From positions 1 to 18,026 of the forward strand of contig JARLIC010000144.1 in NCBI GenBank assembly GCA_031291905.1: a DNA stretch of 18,026 nucleotides, in the 5' to 3' direction. The notes under the pieces are model-generated. The model worked only from the letters and a program-made list of their open reading frames with translations. It did not search any database and was not told where the DNA came from. Source of the stretch: Minisyncoccota bacterium (GTDB taxonomy: Bacteria; Patescibacteriota; Minisyncoccia; UBA6257; 2-01-FULL-56-20). The translations under genes were made by a program, and so were the position numbers. Numbering within the stretch: position 1 is the stretch's first letter; each line of letters starts with the position of its first letter. Below are positions 1-7,336 of the stretch, piece by piece.

Positions 1-19
1 AAAGGATGAAGTTGATTCG

Positions 20-541
20 TTACGCCTGCCCAAGGGCGGATGCGAGCGATTGCTGGAATGCCTGGCTCAGCTGCGTCGCGCCGGAGACGACATCCACGTT
101 CGCACTCTGCGCCGTGATCGCTTCCTGCTTCAGCACCGGAAGGGCCGAATTGCTTATCTGGCGCGAATGATTGCTATCCGACGGATATACCGGGAACTGC
201 ATGTCGGCGAGCTTGCCGTTCCGGATCACCGCGACCACCTGGAGATTGCCATAAAATGCGTCGGCAACGGTGCCGGTATAGGTGCCGTCTTTATAAGCGC
301 CGCTCGCGGCAACCGTGGATGCCGGCGGAGTACCGGAGGGCGGGTTGCTTGCGGACGTCGTCGTGGCGGAAGTCGTGGTATCGCCGGCAACCTGCGTGGT
401 GGACGACGGTGACGGGGTGGTGGACGATAAAGGAAGCACGGGTGTGGTACCGGTGCCGTTATTGTTCCCGAATATGGCATATGCGGCGAAGACGCCGACG
501 ATCACGGCACCAATGATATATTTTTTGATGGATTGGTTCAT
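20..541 (-). CDS. Membrane-anchored, extracytoplasmic FMN-binding domain protein
   Basis: Complete 173-aa ORF. Residues about 7-25 form one hydrophobic segment after a short Lys-containing N-terminus, so it is a signal anchor or signal peptide. Residues about 28-80 are a low-complexity Ser/Thr/Pro linker. Residues about 83-172 match the FMN-binding (FMN_bind) fold: DGTYTG, then YGNLQVVAVIRNGK, and VVSGATQLS near the end. The SGAT tetrad (residues 153-156) fits the site where ApbE attaches FMN to a Thr in RnfG/NqrC-type domains, which would make T156 the candidate acceptor. Its likely role is one-electron transfer outside the membrane; the partner is not in the window. The gene is divergent from the M13 peptidase gene. 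Fold assignment is confident; covalent flavinylation is inference. Confidence 0.85.
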   Translation of the reverse strand: MNQSIKKYIIGAVIVGVFAAYAIFGNNNGTGTTPVLPLSSTTPSPSSTTQVAGDTTTSATTTSASNPPSGTPPASTVAASGAYKDGTYTGTVADAFYGNLQVVAVIRNGKLADMQFPVYPSDSNHSRQISNSALPVLKQEAITAQSANVDVVSGATQLSQAFQQSLASALGQA

Positions 542-615
542 TTTTGATACTTTGATTCTGGTCGTTATTTGGTGTTCGGCTATCCGGAAATCGGAGAGTA
601 TCCTCCTTGGTGCTG

Positions 616-621
616 ATTATA
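616..621 (-). promoter_or_regulatory. Candidate -10 box for the FMN-binding protein gene
   Basis: The minus strand carries a perfect TATAAT here. It would start a transcript near 609 with a leader of about 68 nt before the ATG at 541. No convincing -35 is visible. The leader also contains an AAGGAGG-like run near 602-608, too far from the ATG to act as its Shine-Dalgarno. The box lies within a 132-nt divergent intergenic region (542-673). Confidence 0.35.
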
Positions 622-653
622 CGACAAAGCTCGCCTTTTTGGTGCGGCCGTCG

Positions 654-659
654 TACAAT
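654..659 (+). promoter_or_regulatory. Candidate -10 box for the M13 peptidase gene
   Basis: TACAAT sits 14 nt before the ATG at 674, which predicts a leader of about 8 nt. No Shine-Dalgarno is present between it and the start, and no good -35 is visible. It lies back to back with the candidate minus-strand box at 616-621. Confidence 0.4.
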
Positions 660-673
660 GACCCAATAAAACC

Positions 674-2620
674 ATGCAAAACAACATAAAGCCGGGCGAT
701 GATTTTTTCGGATACGTGAACAAAGAATGGATCGACGCAAATCCGATTCCGCCCGAAGAGTCGAGGTGGGGATCGTTTAATGTGCTTCACGTGGAGGTGC
801 AGCGCCAACTTAAAGAACTTCTCGAGGAAATATCAAAAAAATCCCAAGAGACGCTTGATTCGAATGCGAGAAAGGTAAGGGATTTCTATCTCACCGGTAT
901 GGATGCCGACACGCTGGCGATGCTCGGTGATGCGCCGCTCGGGGAATTTCTCGACGTGGTCGCGGCGGCGCGGAGCTTGAGCGATCTTTCGCGCGCGATC
1001 GGTACGCTGCATCGCGGGGGTGTGAATGTATTCTGGTCCGCGGGCGTCGATCAGGATGTGAAAAAAAGCGACACGATGGCACTTTACCTCTCACAAGGCG
1101 GTCTTGGTCTGCCCGACCGGGATTATTATCTAAAGGACGATGCCCAAAGCAAAGCGATACGCGCGGGCTATGCCGCCTATGAGGAAGGCATGATCGCCGC
1201 CGCGCCGCTTGTAAACAATGTCGTTCCTGCCGGGTCCGTGGATATCGAAACCAAGCTCGCTGCCGCATCCATGACGCGCGTCGAGTTGCGCGATATCGAG
1301 AAGCAATACAACAAAATGACACCGGACGAGCTTTCGAAGCTTGCGCCGAAGATCGATTGGGACGCGTATTGGGCCGGGGCGAATATTGCAGCGAAACCGG
1401 AATATATCATAGTGTGCCAGCCGAAATTCATGGAAGAAGTGGAACGGATATTCGAGACCATACCACTCGACGGAATAAAGGATTATCTCCGCTGGCATGT
1501 GCTGAACAGCCTGGCGGGTTTCCTTGGTGAGGACTTTGAAAAACGTATATTCGATTTTTACGGCCGCACGTTCGCGGGTGCTACGGAAATGAAACCACGC
1601 TGGCGGCGTGTGCTCGGCGTGGTGAACGGGATGCTCGACGAGGCGGTGGGCCGGCTCTATGTCGAGCGTCATTTCGGTGAAGGCGCGAAGGCGAAGATCG
1701 GCGACCTTGTCGCGCACCTCACCGTCGCTTACGCCGCGCGCATCGCAAAGCTTGATTGGATGGGCCCGGAAACCAAGCAAAAGGCGCTCGCCAAATTGGG
1801 AACGGTCACAAAAAAACTCGGTTATCCCGACAAGTGGAAGGATTATGGCGCGCTCGAGATAGGCACGGATTCTTACGCGGCGAATTATTTGCGCGCGCAC
1901 CGTTTCGAATTCGATCGGCAGGCGAGGAAGATCGGCAAGCCGGTGGATCGCTCGGAATGGTACATGTCCCCACAGACAGTGAATGCCTGCTATCAGCCGC
2001 CCATGAATGAGATCCTTTTCCCTGCGGCGATCCTGCAACCGCCCTTCTTTGATCCGAATGCCGATCTTGGCACGAACTTCGGCGGCATTGGTACGGTGAT
2101 CGGCCACGAGCTCACGCACGGCTTCGATGACCAGGGCGCGCTCTTCGATCTGCATGGCAATCTTTCGAACTGGTGGACGCCCGAAGACAAGGCGCGCTTC
2201 GATGCGCAGACCACAAAGCTCGCGGCGCAGTACGACCGGTACGAGATCCTGCCGGGCCTTCATGTGAACGGCAAGCTCACGCTCGGCGAGAACATTGCCG
2301 ATCTCGGGGGCCTCGTGATCGCCTATGACGGATTGAAGCTTGCACTCGAGGACGCGGCACGCGCCGGCAACGGCAATACCGCCGCGCCGGCCGGAGGCCT
2401 CACTCCCTATCAAAGATTCTTCACCAACTATGCGGTCACCGAGCGCGGCAGCATCCGCGACGAGGCGCTGCGGCTCCAGGTGCAGACCGATCCGCATTCG
2501 CCGTCGCCGTGCCGCGTGAACGGACCGCTTTCGGATATGACCGAGTTCTACGATGCGTTCGACGTGAAGAAGGGCGATGCGCTGTGGCGCGAGGAGGGGG
2601 ACCGGGTGAACATCTGGTAG
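674..2620 (+). CDS. M13 family (neprilysin/PepO-like) zinc metalloendopeptidase
   Basis: 648 aa, a normal length for bacterial cytoplasmic M13 enzymes. There is no signal peptide or TM segment: the protein begins with MQNNIKPGDDFFGYVNKEWI, the usual M13 opening, so it is probably cytoplasmic, like PepO. The catalytic set is intact. The zinc motif HELTH is at residues 478-482 inside GHELTHGFDDQG. The third ligand Glu is E539 in ENIADLGG. The substrate-binding NA pair is N437-A438 (NACYQP) before NEILFPAAILQPPFF. The C-terminal CRVNGPLSDMTEFYDAF block is also present. The family hydrolyses oligopeptides. It is followed after 51 nt by a second peptidase gene (S53) that has its own promoter. The start at 674 gives the canonical N-terminus. 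Confidence 0.95.
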   Translation: MQNNIKPGDDFFGYVNKEWIDANPIPPEESRWGSFNVLHVEVQRQLKELLEEISKKSQETLDSNARKVRDFYLTGMDADTLAMLGDAPLGEFLDVVAAARSLSDLSRAIGTLHRGGVNVFWSAGVDQDVKKSDTMALYLSQGGLGLPDRDYYLKDDAQSKAIRAGYAAYEEGMIAAAPLVNNVVPAGSVDIETKLAAASMTRVELRDIEKQYNKMTPDELSKLAPKIDWDAYWAGANIAAKPEYIIVCQPKFMEEVERIFETIPLDGIKDYLRWHVLNSLAGFLGEDFEKRIFDFYGRTFAGATEMKPRWRRVLGVVNGMLDEAVGRLYVERHFGEGAKAKIGDLVAHLTVAYAARIAKLDWMGPETKQKALAKLGTVTKKLGYPDKWKDYGALEIGTDSYAANYLRAHRFEFDRQARKIGKPVDRSEWYMSPQTVNACYQPPMNEILFPAAILQPPFFDPNADLGTNFGGIGTVIGHELTHGFDDQGALFDLHGNLSNWWTPEDKARFDAQTTKLAAQYDRYEILPGLHVNGKLTLGENIADLGGLVIAYDGLKLALEDAARAGNGNTAAPAGGLTPYQRFFTNYAVTERGSIRDEALRLQVQTDPHSPSPCRVNGPLSDMTEFYDAFDVKKGDALWREEGDRVNIW

Positions 2621-2649
2621 CCTCACCTTTTCTTCAGGTTTTCTTTATG

Positions 2650-2671
2650 GCCCGCGGTATATACTGCGGGC
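2650..2671 (+). promoter_or_regulatory. Palindromic promoter/operator abutting the S53 peptidase start
   Basis: A 22-bp near-perfect palindrome with arms GCCCGC and GCGGGC around a GGTATATACT core (one mismatched pair) ends at the base before the ATG at 2672. The -10 hexamer TATACT (2660-2665) lies inside it, exactly 6 nt before the ATG, so the transcript should be leaderless. A dyad covering the -10 box suits a repressor operator; a short 5' hairpin is excluded if transcription starts at 2672. No clear -35 is seen. Confidence 0.5.
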
Positions 2672-3841
2672 ATGAAAAACAAAAAAATCCATGCGGTGTC
2701 CGTCGCGCTCATCGCGGCCGCTTCCGCCGTGTTCGTGTTCCTGACGGGGGTGCTTTTGCCGCGCGCCCCCGTGCCGGTCGCCCGGGCCGCATATCGTTTT
2801 GTGAATTACGAAGGCAAGCCGCCGATCCACATCTACCGGTCCGCGCAGAAATCGTCGTCGGGAGTCACGCCTGCGCAAATAAAGAAGGCCTACGGCCTCC
2901 CCGCGACGGGCGGTACGGGCACCATCGCGATCATCGACGCGTACGACGATCCGAGCATCGAAAGCGACCTCGCGGTATTCGATAAGCAATACGGCCTCCC
3001 CGCGTGCACCGTGAAGAACGGTTGCCTCGAAAAGCACATGATGTCGGCCACCACCACCAAGAACGGCGGATGGGCGGTCGAGATATCGCTCGACGTGGAG
3101 TGGGCGCATGCGATCGCCCCGAATGCGAAGATACTTCTCGTGGAGGCAAAGACGCAGAGCGGAGCCAATCTGCTGGCCGCGGTCGATTATGCCACGGGCC
3201 GGAAGGATGTGACGGCGGTCTCGATGAGCTGGGGCGGCGAGGAATTCTCCGATCAGCTTTCGTACGACGCGCATCTTATGCCGAAGGCGAATCCCGGCAC
3301 GATATTCTTCGCGGCGTCGGGCGATGATGGCACCGGTGTGAGTTGGCCCGCGTCGTCGCCGAATGTGATCGGCGTGGGAGGTACCTCGCTTACGTTCTCA
3401 TCAAAGGGAGCACTGGTCTCCGAGACGGCGTGGTCGGGGAGCGGCGGCGGCGTGAGCGCATACGAGAAGCAGCCGGCGTATCAAAAGGCTTACAGCATTC
3501 CCAAAGCAGGCGGAATGCGGGCGATCCCCGACGTGGCGTATGATGCGGACCCGTCGTCCGGATTCTCCGTCTACTATTCGGGAGGAAAGACCTCGGGAAC
3601 GGTGAACGGCTGGTATGTGGTCGGCGGGACGAGCGCGGGCGCGCCGCAGTGGGCCGCGATCCGCGCGCTCGGCACGGTGACCCTCGCGAAGCTTTATGCG
3701 GACAAGGCAGCTTCGAGCACCTTGAGCTATTTCCGCGACATTACAAGCGGTTCGAACGGCACTTGCAAATATTACTGTGCGGCCCGCGCCCGGTATGACT
3801 ATGTGACCGGATTGGGGTCGCCGCAGACGGTGAAGTTCTGA
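2672..3841 (+). CDS. S53 family (sedolisin-type) serine-carboxyl peptidase, prodomain-less
   Basis: 389 aa. Residues about 8-31 form an N-terminal signal/anchor, so the enzyme is exported or membrane-tethered. The catalytic domain begins near residue 64 (GVTPAQIKKAYGLP). Sedolisin residues are all visible: E137 and D141 in WAVEISLDVEW, the oxyanion Asp D218 in AASGDDG, and the nucleophile S321 in GGTSAGAPQWAA. A C-terminal calcium site is suggested by FRDITSG (D356) and YDYVTGLGSPQ. The roughly 170-aa propeptide typical of kumamolisin-type zymogens is absent: fewer than 40 residues separate the TM segment from the catalytic domain. Other bacterial S53 proteins of this short form exist. Four Cys (C112, C118, C365, C369) could form extracytoplasmic disulfides. 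Sedolisins usually work at acid pH. Confidence 0.93.
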   Translation: MKNKKIHAVSVALIAAASAVFVFLTGVLLPRAPVPVARAAYRFVNYEGKPPIHIYRSAQKSSSGVTPAQIKKAYGLPATGGTGTIAIIDAYDDPSIESDLAVFDKQYGLPACTVKNGCLEKHMMSATTTKNGGWAVEISLDVEWAHAIAPNAKILLVEAKTQSGANLLAAVDYATGRKDVTAVSMSWGGEEFSDQLSYDAHLMPKANPGTIFFAASGDDGTGVSWPASSPNVIGVGGTSLTFSSKGALVSETAWSGSGGGVSAYEKQPAYQKAYSIPKAGGMRAIPDVAYDADPSSGFSVYYSGGKTSGTVNGWYVVGGTSAGAPQWAAIRALGTVTLAKLYADKAASSTLSYFRDITSGSNGTCKYYCAARARYDYVTGLGSPQTVKF

Positions 3842-3846
3842 TCCGT

Positions 3847-3880
3847 AAAAAAAGACCCCGGGATATTCCGGGGTCTTGTT
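3847..3880. terminator. Bidirectional intrinsic terminator
   Basis: A 10-bp stem, AAGACCCCGG (3852-3861) with CCGGGGTCTT (3868-3877), has a 6-nt loop. On the plus strand it is followed by TTGTT. On the minus strand it is followed by a run of seven T (complement of 3847-3853), the stronger U-tract. It sits between the ends of two convergent genes, S53 (+) and the 70-aa protein (-). Confidence 0.85.
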
Positions 3881-3899
3881 GAAAGCGCCCTTGAAGGAT

Positions 3900-4112
3900 T
3901 CAGACGTGGTGAAAGTACATTGAAACACAGTCGGTCACCATCCTGCATGCCCGGCACGCCCACACACGATTGTCGTCGGGGTGGGCCATCGCCGGATGTT
4001 CTCCTTTGTTGCAAGCAAAACCCTCGACCGGGCGCCATTCATTGCTTTCGAACGGGACCTCCCTTATGGCGACGATCAACCTTGTCGAACCGCCGAACTC
4101 CGAGACGATCAT
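3900..4112 (-). CDS. Small Cys/His-rich protein of unknown function
   Basis: 70 aa. I do not recognise the family. The C-terminal half holds C34, C53, C56, C62 and several His (H39, H44, H68, H69). The pattern WACRACRMVTDC suggests a small metal-binding or redox site, though a full zinc-ribbon spacing is not obvious. It is supported as a real gene by three signals. A strong Shine-Dalgarno GGAGGAGGG (complement of 4116-4124) lies 3 nt before the ATG. A possible promoter lies upstream. A terminator with a T7 tract on this strand lies about 20 nt after the stop. The overlapping plus-strand frames have no such signals. It is divergent from gyrB. Confidence 0.62.
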   Translation of the reverse strand: MIVSEFGGSTRLIVAIREVPFESNEWRPVEGFACNKGEHPAMAHPDDNRVWACRACRMVTDCVSMYFHHV

Positions 4113-4139
4113 AATCCCTCCTCCAGATTTCTGTTCTCA

Positions 4140-4168
4140 AGACTATTCCTGGCGTATAACTTCGTCAA
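4140..4168 (-). promoter_or_regulatory. Possible promoter of the 70-aa protein gene
   Basis: On the minus strand, TTGACG (complement of 4163-4168) is followed after 17 nt by TAGTCT (complement of 4140-4145). The -35 is good and the -10 is poor (3 of 6 consensus bases). It would give a leader of about 20 nt carrying the strong Shine-Dalgarno. Confidence 0.3.
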
Positions 4169-4186
4169 TCCCGGCCCGAATTTTGC

Positions 4187-4216
4187 TTGGATTTTTCCTC
4201 CGGATTGTGCTAAAAT
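4187..4216 (+). promoter_or_regulatory. gyrB promoter, extended -10
   Basis: TTGGAT (4187-4192), an 18-nt spacer, then TAAAAT (4211-4216) preceded by the extended-10 dinucleotide TG at 4208-4209. The predicted start is near 4223, giving a leader of about 40 nt. That leader contains GGGAGG at 4230-4235, but it is 27 nt from the ATG, too far for a normal Shine-Dalgarno. Confidence 0.6.
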
Positions 4217-4262
4217 ACCTGTATTGCCAGGGAGGCATTTTTTAACGAAAAACCCAATAAAA

Positions 4263-6371
4263 ATGGCCGAAAAGGAACTCAAAAAAGCGTCAAAGGCTCA
4301 GGGCAAGCAGGGCAAAAAAGAGGAAAAGGCGAATAGCAACAGGGGCAGCGCAACGTACGGCGCCAAGGACATCACTGTTCTCGAGGGATTGGAGCCGGTC
4401 AGGCTTCGTCCGGGCATGTACATCGGCTCCACGGGCACCACGGGTCTCCACCATTTGATCTGGGAGATCGTAGACAACTCGATTGACGAGGTGATGGCCG
4501 GCTATGCCAAGAACATCACCGTGGAACTTTTGCCGGATAACAAAGTGAGCGTCCAGGATGACGGTCGCGGTGTTCCGGTCGACATCCATCCGCAGACGAA
4601 GAAGTCCACGCTCGAGACGATCATGACCGTGCTTCACGCCGGAGGCAAATTCGGCGGCGAGGGGTACAAGGTCTCCGGCGGTCTGCACGGTGTCGGTGCT
4701 TCCGTCGTGAACGCGCTTTCCTCGTGGGTTAAAGTGGAAGTGGAGCGTGACGGCGGATCGTACGTGCAGGAATACAAGCGCGGCGTTCCGGAATACAAAG
4801 TAAAAAAACTCGGCGCGTCCAAGCGCCATGGTACAAAGACGACGTTTTCGCCGGATCCGACGGTGTTTTCCGAGATGGAATTCAACGACAAGGTGATCCT
4901 TGAGCGTCTGCGCCAGCAGGCATATTTAACGAAAGGCGTCCGCATCAATTTTTACGACCGCCGGCCGGAGGTGCCGTACTTCTACGGATTTTATTTCGAA
5001 GGTGGCGTGCTTTCGTACGTGAAGTTCCTGTCACAGAAGAAGAACCGGCTGAACGAGGATATCTTTTATGTGGAGAAAGAAGCGGAGAAGCTCGACATCG
5101 AAGCAGCGTTCCTTTATGTGGACGATACGCGCGTGCAGGAGATGAGCTTTGCGAACAACATCTTCACCCCGGAGGGCGGCATGCACCTCACCGGATTCCG
5201 TTCCGCGCTCACGCGCACACTGAACAACTTTGCGCGCGCCGAGGGATATCTGAAAGAGAAGGACGAGAATCTCACCGCCGATGATGTGCGCGAAGGTCTG
5301 GTAGCCGTGCTTTCCGTGAAATTGCGCGATCCGCAGTTCGAGGGCCAAACGAAGGCGAAGCTCGGCAACCCCGAGGCGCGCACCGCCACCGAGTCGGTCA
5401 TCAACGAGGCGCTCAAGGAGTTCCTCGAGAAGCATCCGCAGGAGGGGAAGGCGCTCATCCAGAAGGTCCTTTTGACCGCAAAGGCGCGGCTTGCGGCAAA
5501 GGCGGCGCGCGAGACGGTCCTCCGCAAGGGCGCGTTCGAGGGGCTCACGCTTCCGGGCAAGCTCGCGGACTGTACGTCGAAGATCGCCGCCGATTCCGAA
5601 CTGTTCATTGTGGAGGGAGACTCTGCAGGAGGCACCGCGAAGCAGGGGCGCAACCGCCACACGCAGGCGATCCTTCCGTTGCGCGGCAAACCGCTCAACG
5701 TGGAGCGCGCGCGTCTCGACAAGATGCTTGCGAACGCCGAAGTGCGCTCGCTCGTCATCGCGATCGGCACGGCGATCGGCGAGGAGTTCAATATAGAGAA
5801 GCTGCGCTATCACAAGATCGTCATCATGACCGATGCCGATGTCGACGGTGCGCACATCCGTACCCTTCTCCTCACGCTTTTCTTCCGCCATTTCCGCGGC
5901 GTTGTCGACGGCGGTTATGTCTATATCGCCCAACCGCCGCTCTATCGCATCCAGCTCGGCAAGACGGTCCGCTATGCATTCTCCGATGACGAAAAGGAAA
6001 AGGTTTCCGCGGAGATGATGGCGGCCGCGCCCGCACGCGCCGGCAAAGGCGCGAAGGCGGCAAAGGCTGCGGTCGTAGCGGAAGAAGAAGGCGAGGCCGA
6101 GGGCGGCGAGGTCCCGGAAGGCGCCACGGAAGGTTCGGGCGACGGAAGGCGCCAGCCGAGCATCCAGCGCTACAAGGGTCTCGGTGAGATGAACGCCGAG
6201 CAGCTCTGGGAGACCACCATGAATCCGGAGTTCCGCATCCTCAGGCAGGTCACCGTGGACGATGCCGAGAAGGCCGATAAGCTTTTTGATGTGCTGATGG
6301 GGGACGCAGTGGAACCGCGCAAGAACTTCATTCAGGCGCACGCGGCGACGGTACAGAACCTGGACATCTAG
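4263..6371 (+). CDS. gyrB: DNA gyrase subunit B
   Basis: 702 aa from the ATG at 4263; the longer frame upstream runs through the promoter and is rejected. A Lys-rich N-terminal tail (about 1-30) precedes the GHKL ATPase domain: catalytic E68 and N72 in EIVDNSIDE, QDDGRG (98-103), LHAGGKF, and GGLHGVGASVVNALS (139-153). The transducer follows. The TOPRIM domain has EGDSAGG (E451), PLRGKPLNVE and DADVDGAH (D524, D526). The C-terminal QRYKGLGEMN is at 635-644. With GyrA it forms the ATP-dependent enzyme that introduces negative supercoils. The GyrB/ParE distinction is by overall sequence and is likely but not absolute. Odd feature: an Ala/Gly/Glu-rich insertion of about 45-50 residues (about 585-632) lies just before QRYKG, where most homologues have a short loop. 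Confidence 0.96.
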   Translation: MAEKELKKASKAQGKQGKKEEKANSNRGSATYGAKDITVLEGLEPVRLRPGMYIGSTGTTGLHHLIWEIVDNSIDEVMAGYAKNITVELLPDNKVSVQDDGRGVPVDIHPQTKKSTLETIMTVLHAGGKFGGEGYKVSGGLHGVGASVVNALSSWVKVEVERDGGSYVQEYKRGVPEYKVKKLGASKRHGTKTTFSPDPTVFSEMEFNDKVILERLRQQAYLTKGVRINFYDRRPEVPYFYGFYFEGGVLSYVKFLSQKKNRLNEDIFYVEKEAEKLDIEAAFLYVDDTRVQEMSFANNIFTPEGGMHLTGFRSALTRTLNNFARAEGYLKEKDENLTADDVREGLVAVLSVKLRDPQFEGQTKAKLGNPEARTATESVINEALKEFLEKHPQEGKALIQKVLLTAKARLAAKAARETVLRKGAFEGLTLPGKLADCTSKIAADSELFIVEGDSAGGTAKQGRNRHTQAILPLRGKPLNVERARLDKMLANAEVRSLVIAIGTAIGEEFNIEKLRYHKIVIMTDADVDGAHIRTLLLTLFFRHFRGVVDGGYVYIAQPPLYRIQLGKTVRYAFSDDEKEKVSAEMMAAAPARAGKGAKAAKAAVVAEEEGEAEGGEVPEGATEGSGDGRRQPSIQRYKGLGEMNAEQLWETTMNPEFRILRQVTVDDAEKADKLFDVLMGDAVEPRKNFIQAHAATVQNLDI

Positions 6372-6416
6372 CGAGATCGGGACACCCTGTATTTTTCATG
6401 AAAAACGGCCGCCCGG

Positions 6417-6446
6417 TTGACGGTTTCCTTCCTGTTGTGCTATACT
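6417..6446 (+). promoter_or_regulatory. Strong promoter of secE-nusG-rpsR
   Basis: TTGACG (6417-6422), an 18-nt spacer, and TATACT (6441-6446) with the extended TG at 6438-6439. This is the best match to a sigma70-type promoter in the window, with the start predicted near 6453. A 14-bp perfect palindrome, TTTTTCATGAAAAA (6392-6405), lies just upstream of the -35 and could be a regulator site. Confidence 0.75.
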
Positions 6447-6460
6447 CCCATTACCTCCGC

Positions 6461-6489
6461 AATACCGCGAGTATAGCGGTATTTTATTT
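6461..6489 (+). terminator. Terminator-like hairpin in the secE leader
   Basis: An 8-bp perfect stem, AATACCGC (6461-6468) with GCGGTATT (6476-6483), with a 7-nt loop, is followed by TTATTT. By shape it is a rho-independent terminator. It could end gyrB transcripts, but it lies downstream of the secE promoter, so it is also the first thing transcribed from that promoter and may act as an attenuator or 5' stabiliser. Confidence 0.65.
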
Positions 6490-6546
6490 AGAGGAACCGG
6501 AAAACGAAGATAAAAAATAATTTCGACACACGTCAACCGTTTAATC

Positions 6547-6735
6547 ATGTTCGGACGGATCAAAAAATTCTTTTTGGAAGCGCGCCAGGAATTGCGGCAT
6601 GTGAACTGGCCGACCCGCCAGGAGGCGGCCCGCCTTACGGCCATCGTGATCGGCATCGCACTCGTGCTCGCCCTGTTTCTTGGCGCGTTCGATTCTCTTT
6701 TCTCTTTCCTGATGAAGAACTTCATCCTCCTTTAA
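6547..6735 (+). CDS. secE: Preprotein translocase subunit SecE
   Basis: 62 aa, the usual minimal single-TM SecE. The amphipathic N-terminus has the conserved FFLEARQELRHVNWPTRQE stretch (about 8-26), followed by one TM helix (about 29-58). SecE clamps SecY in the general secretion channel. No Shine-Dalgarno is visible before the ATG. Its position directly before nusG matches the conserved bacterial secE-nusG order; the gap to nusG is 25 nt. Confidence 0.93.
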   Translation: MFGRIKKFFLEARQELRHVNWPTRQEAARLTAIVIGIALVLALFLGAFDSLFSFLMKNFILL

Positions 6736-6760
6736 CGATCAACGATCACTTCCCACCAAC

Positions 6761-7336
6761 ATGGCGCTTCATAATTCTCAATCCAAAGGGCACATGGAAC
6801 GCGCGACCGGAACGCGCGAGTGGTACGCGGTACAGACCTACTCGGGATACGAAGAGGCGGTGGCGCGCTATCTGCGCCAGCGCGTGGAGTCGCTCGCAAT
6901 GACCGACAAGATCTTCAACGTGCTCGTGCCGAAGGAGAAGAAGGTCAGGGTGAAGGCGGGCCGCAGGCAGACGATCGAGGAGAAGATCTATCCGGGCTAC
7001 GTGCTCGTCGACATGATCCTCACCGAGGATTCCTGGTATGTCGTCCGCAATACGCCGCGCGTCACCGGTTTCGTCGGCCCCGACAACACGACCCCCACGC
7101 CGCTTTCGAAAGAGGAGGTTGAGATCCTGCTCTCGCGCAGCGGCAAAGAGGAGAACAAGATGAGCATTGACTTGGCAGTGGGCGATCTGGTAAAAATAAC
7201 CGACGGTCCGTTCAAGGAATACGACGGCAAAGTCGCCGAGGTCAATGAAGAAAAGGGGAGCATCAAGGTCCTTGTGCCGATCTTCGGCAGGGACACGGCG
7301 GTCGAGCTCGATTCCTTACAAGTAAGAAAAATATAA
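6761..7336 (+). CDS. nusG: Transcription termination/antitermination factor NusG
   Basis: 191 aa from the first ATG. The NGN domain (about 20-120) begins REWYAVQTYSGYEEAVARYL and contains KIYPGYVLVDM and the RNTPRVTGFVG block. The KOW domain (about 137-190) contains GDLVKITDGPFKEYDGKVAEV. NusG binds RNA polymerase through NGN, and Rho or ribosomal uS10 through KOW. A second ATG at 6794 (MERATG) is equally possible because the first 11 residues lie outside the conserved domain and neither start has a strong Shine-Dalgarno. The stop overlaps the rpsR start by 1 nt (TAATG). Confidence 0.95.
   Translation: MALHNSQSKGHMERATGTREWYAVQTYSGYEEAVARYLRQRVESLAMTDKIFNVLVPKEKKVRVKAGRRQTIEEKIYPGYVLVDMILTEDSWYVVRNTPRVTGFVGPDNTTPTPLSKEEVEILLSRSGKEENKMSIDLAVGDLVKITDGPFKEYDGKVAEVNEEKGSIKVLVPIFGRDTAVELDSLQVRKI

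Noticed and set aside
602..608. Strong AAGGAGG-like Shine-Dalgarno on the minus strand before the FMN-binding gene
   Set aside because: It is about 60 nt from the ATG and no start codon with a meaningful frame follows at proper spacing.
1130..2626. 498-codon open frame antisense to the M13 peptidase gene
   Set aside because: It mirrors a GC-rich coding region whose plus-strand protein has all M13 motifs; the antisense protein is Arg/His/Glu-rich with no recognisable domain.
4151..4166. loxP-like half-site (ATAACTTCGT)
   Set aside because: Only one partial arm, with no spacer and inverted partner; coincidence near the gyrB promoter.
3981..4262. Upstream in-frame extension of gyrB
   Set aside because: It crosses the gyrB promoter and the oppositely oriented 70-aa gene; GyrB homology begins only after 4263.
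5031..6341. 436-codon open frame antisense to gyrB
   Set aside because: Shadow of codon bias in gyrB; no start signals and no domain.
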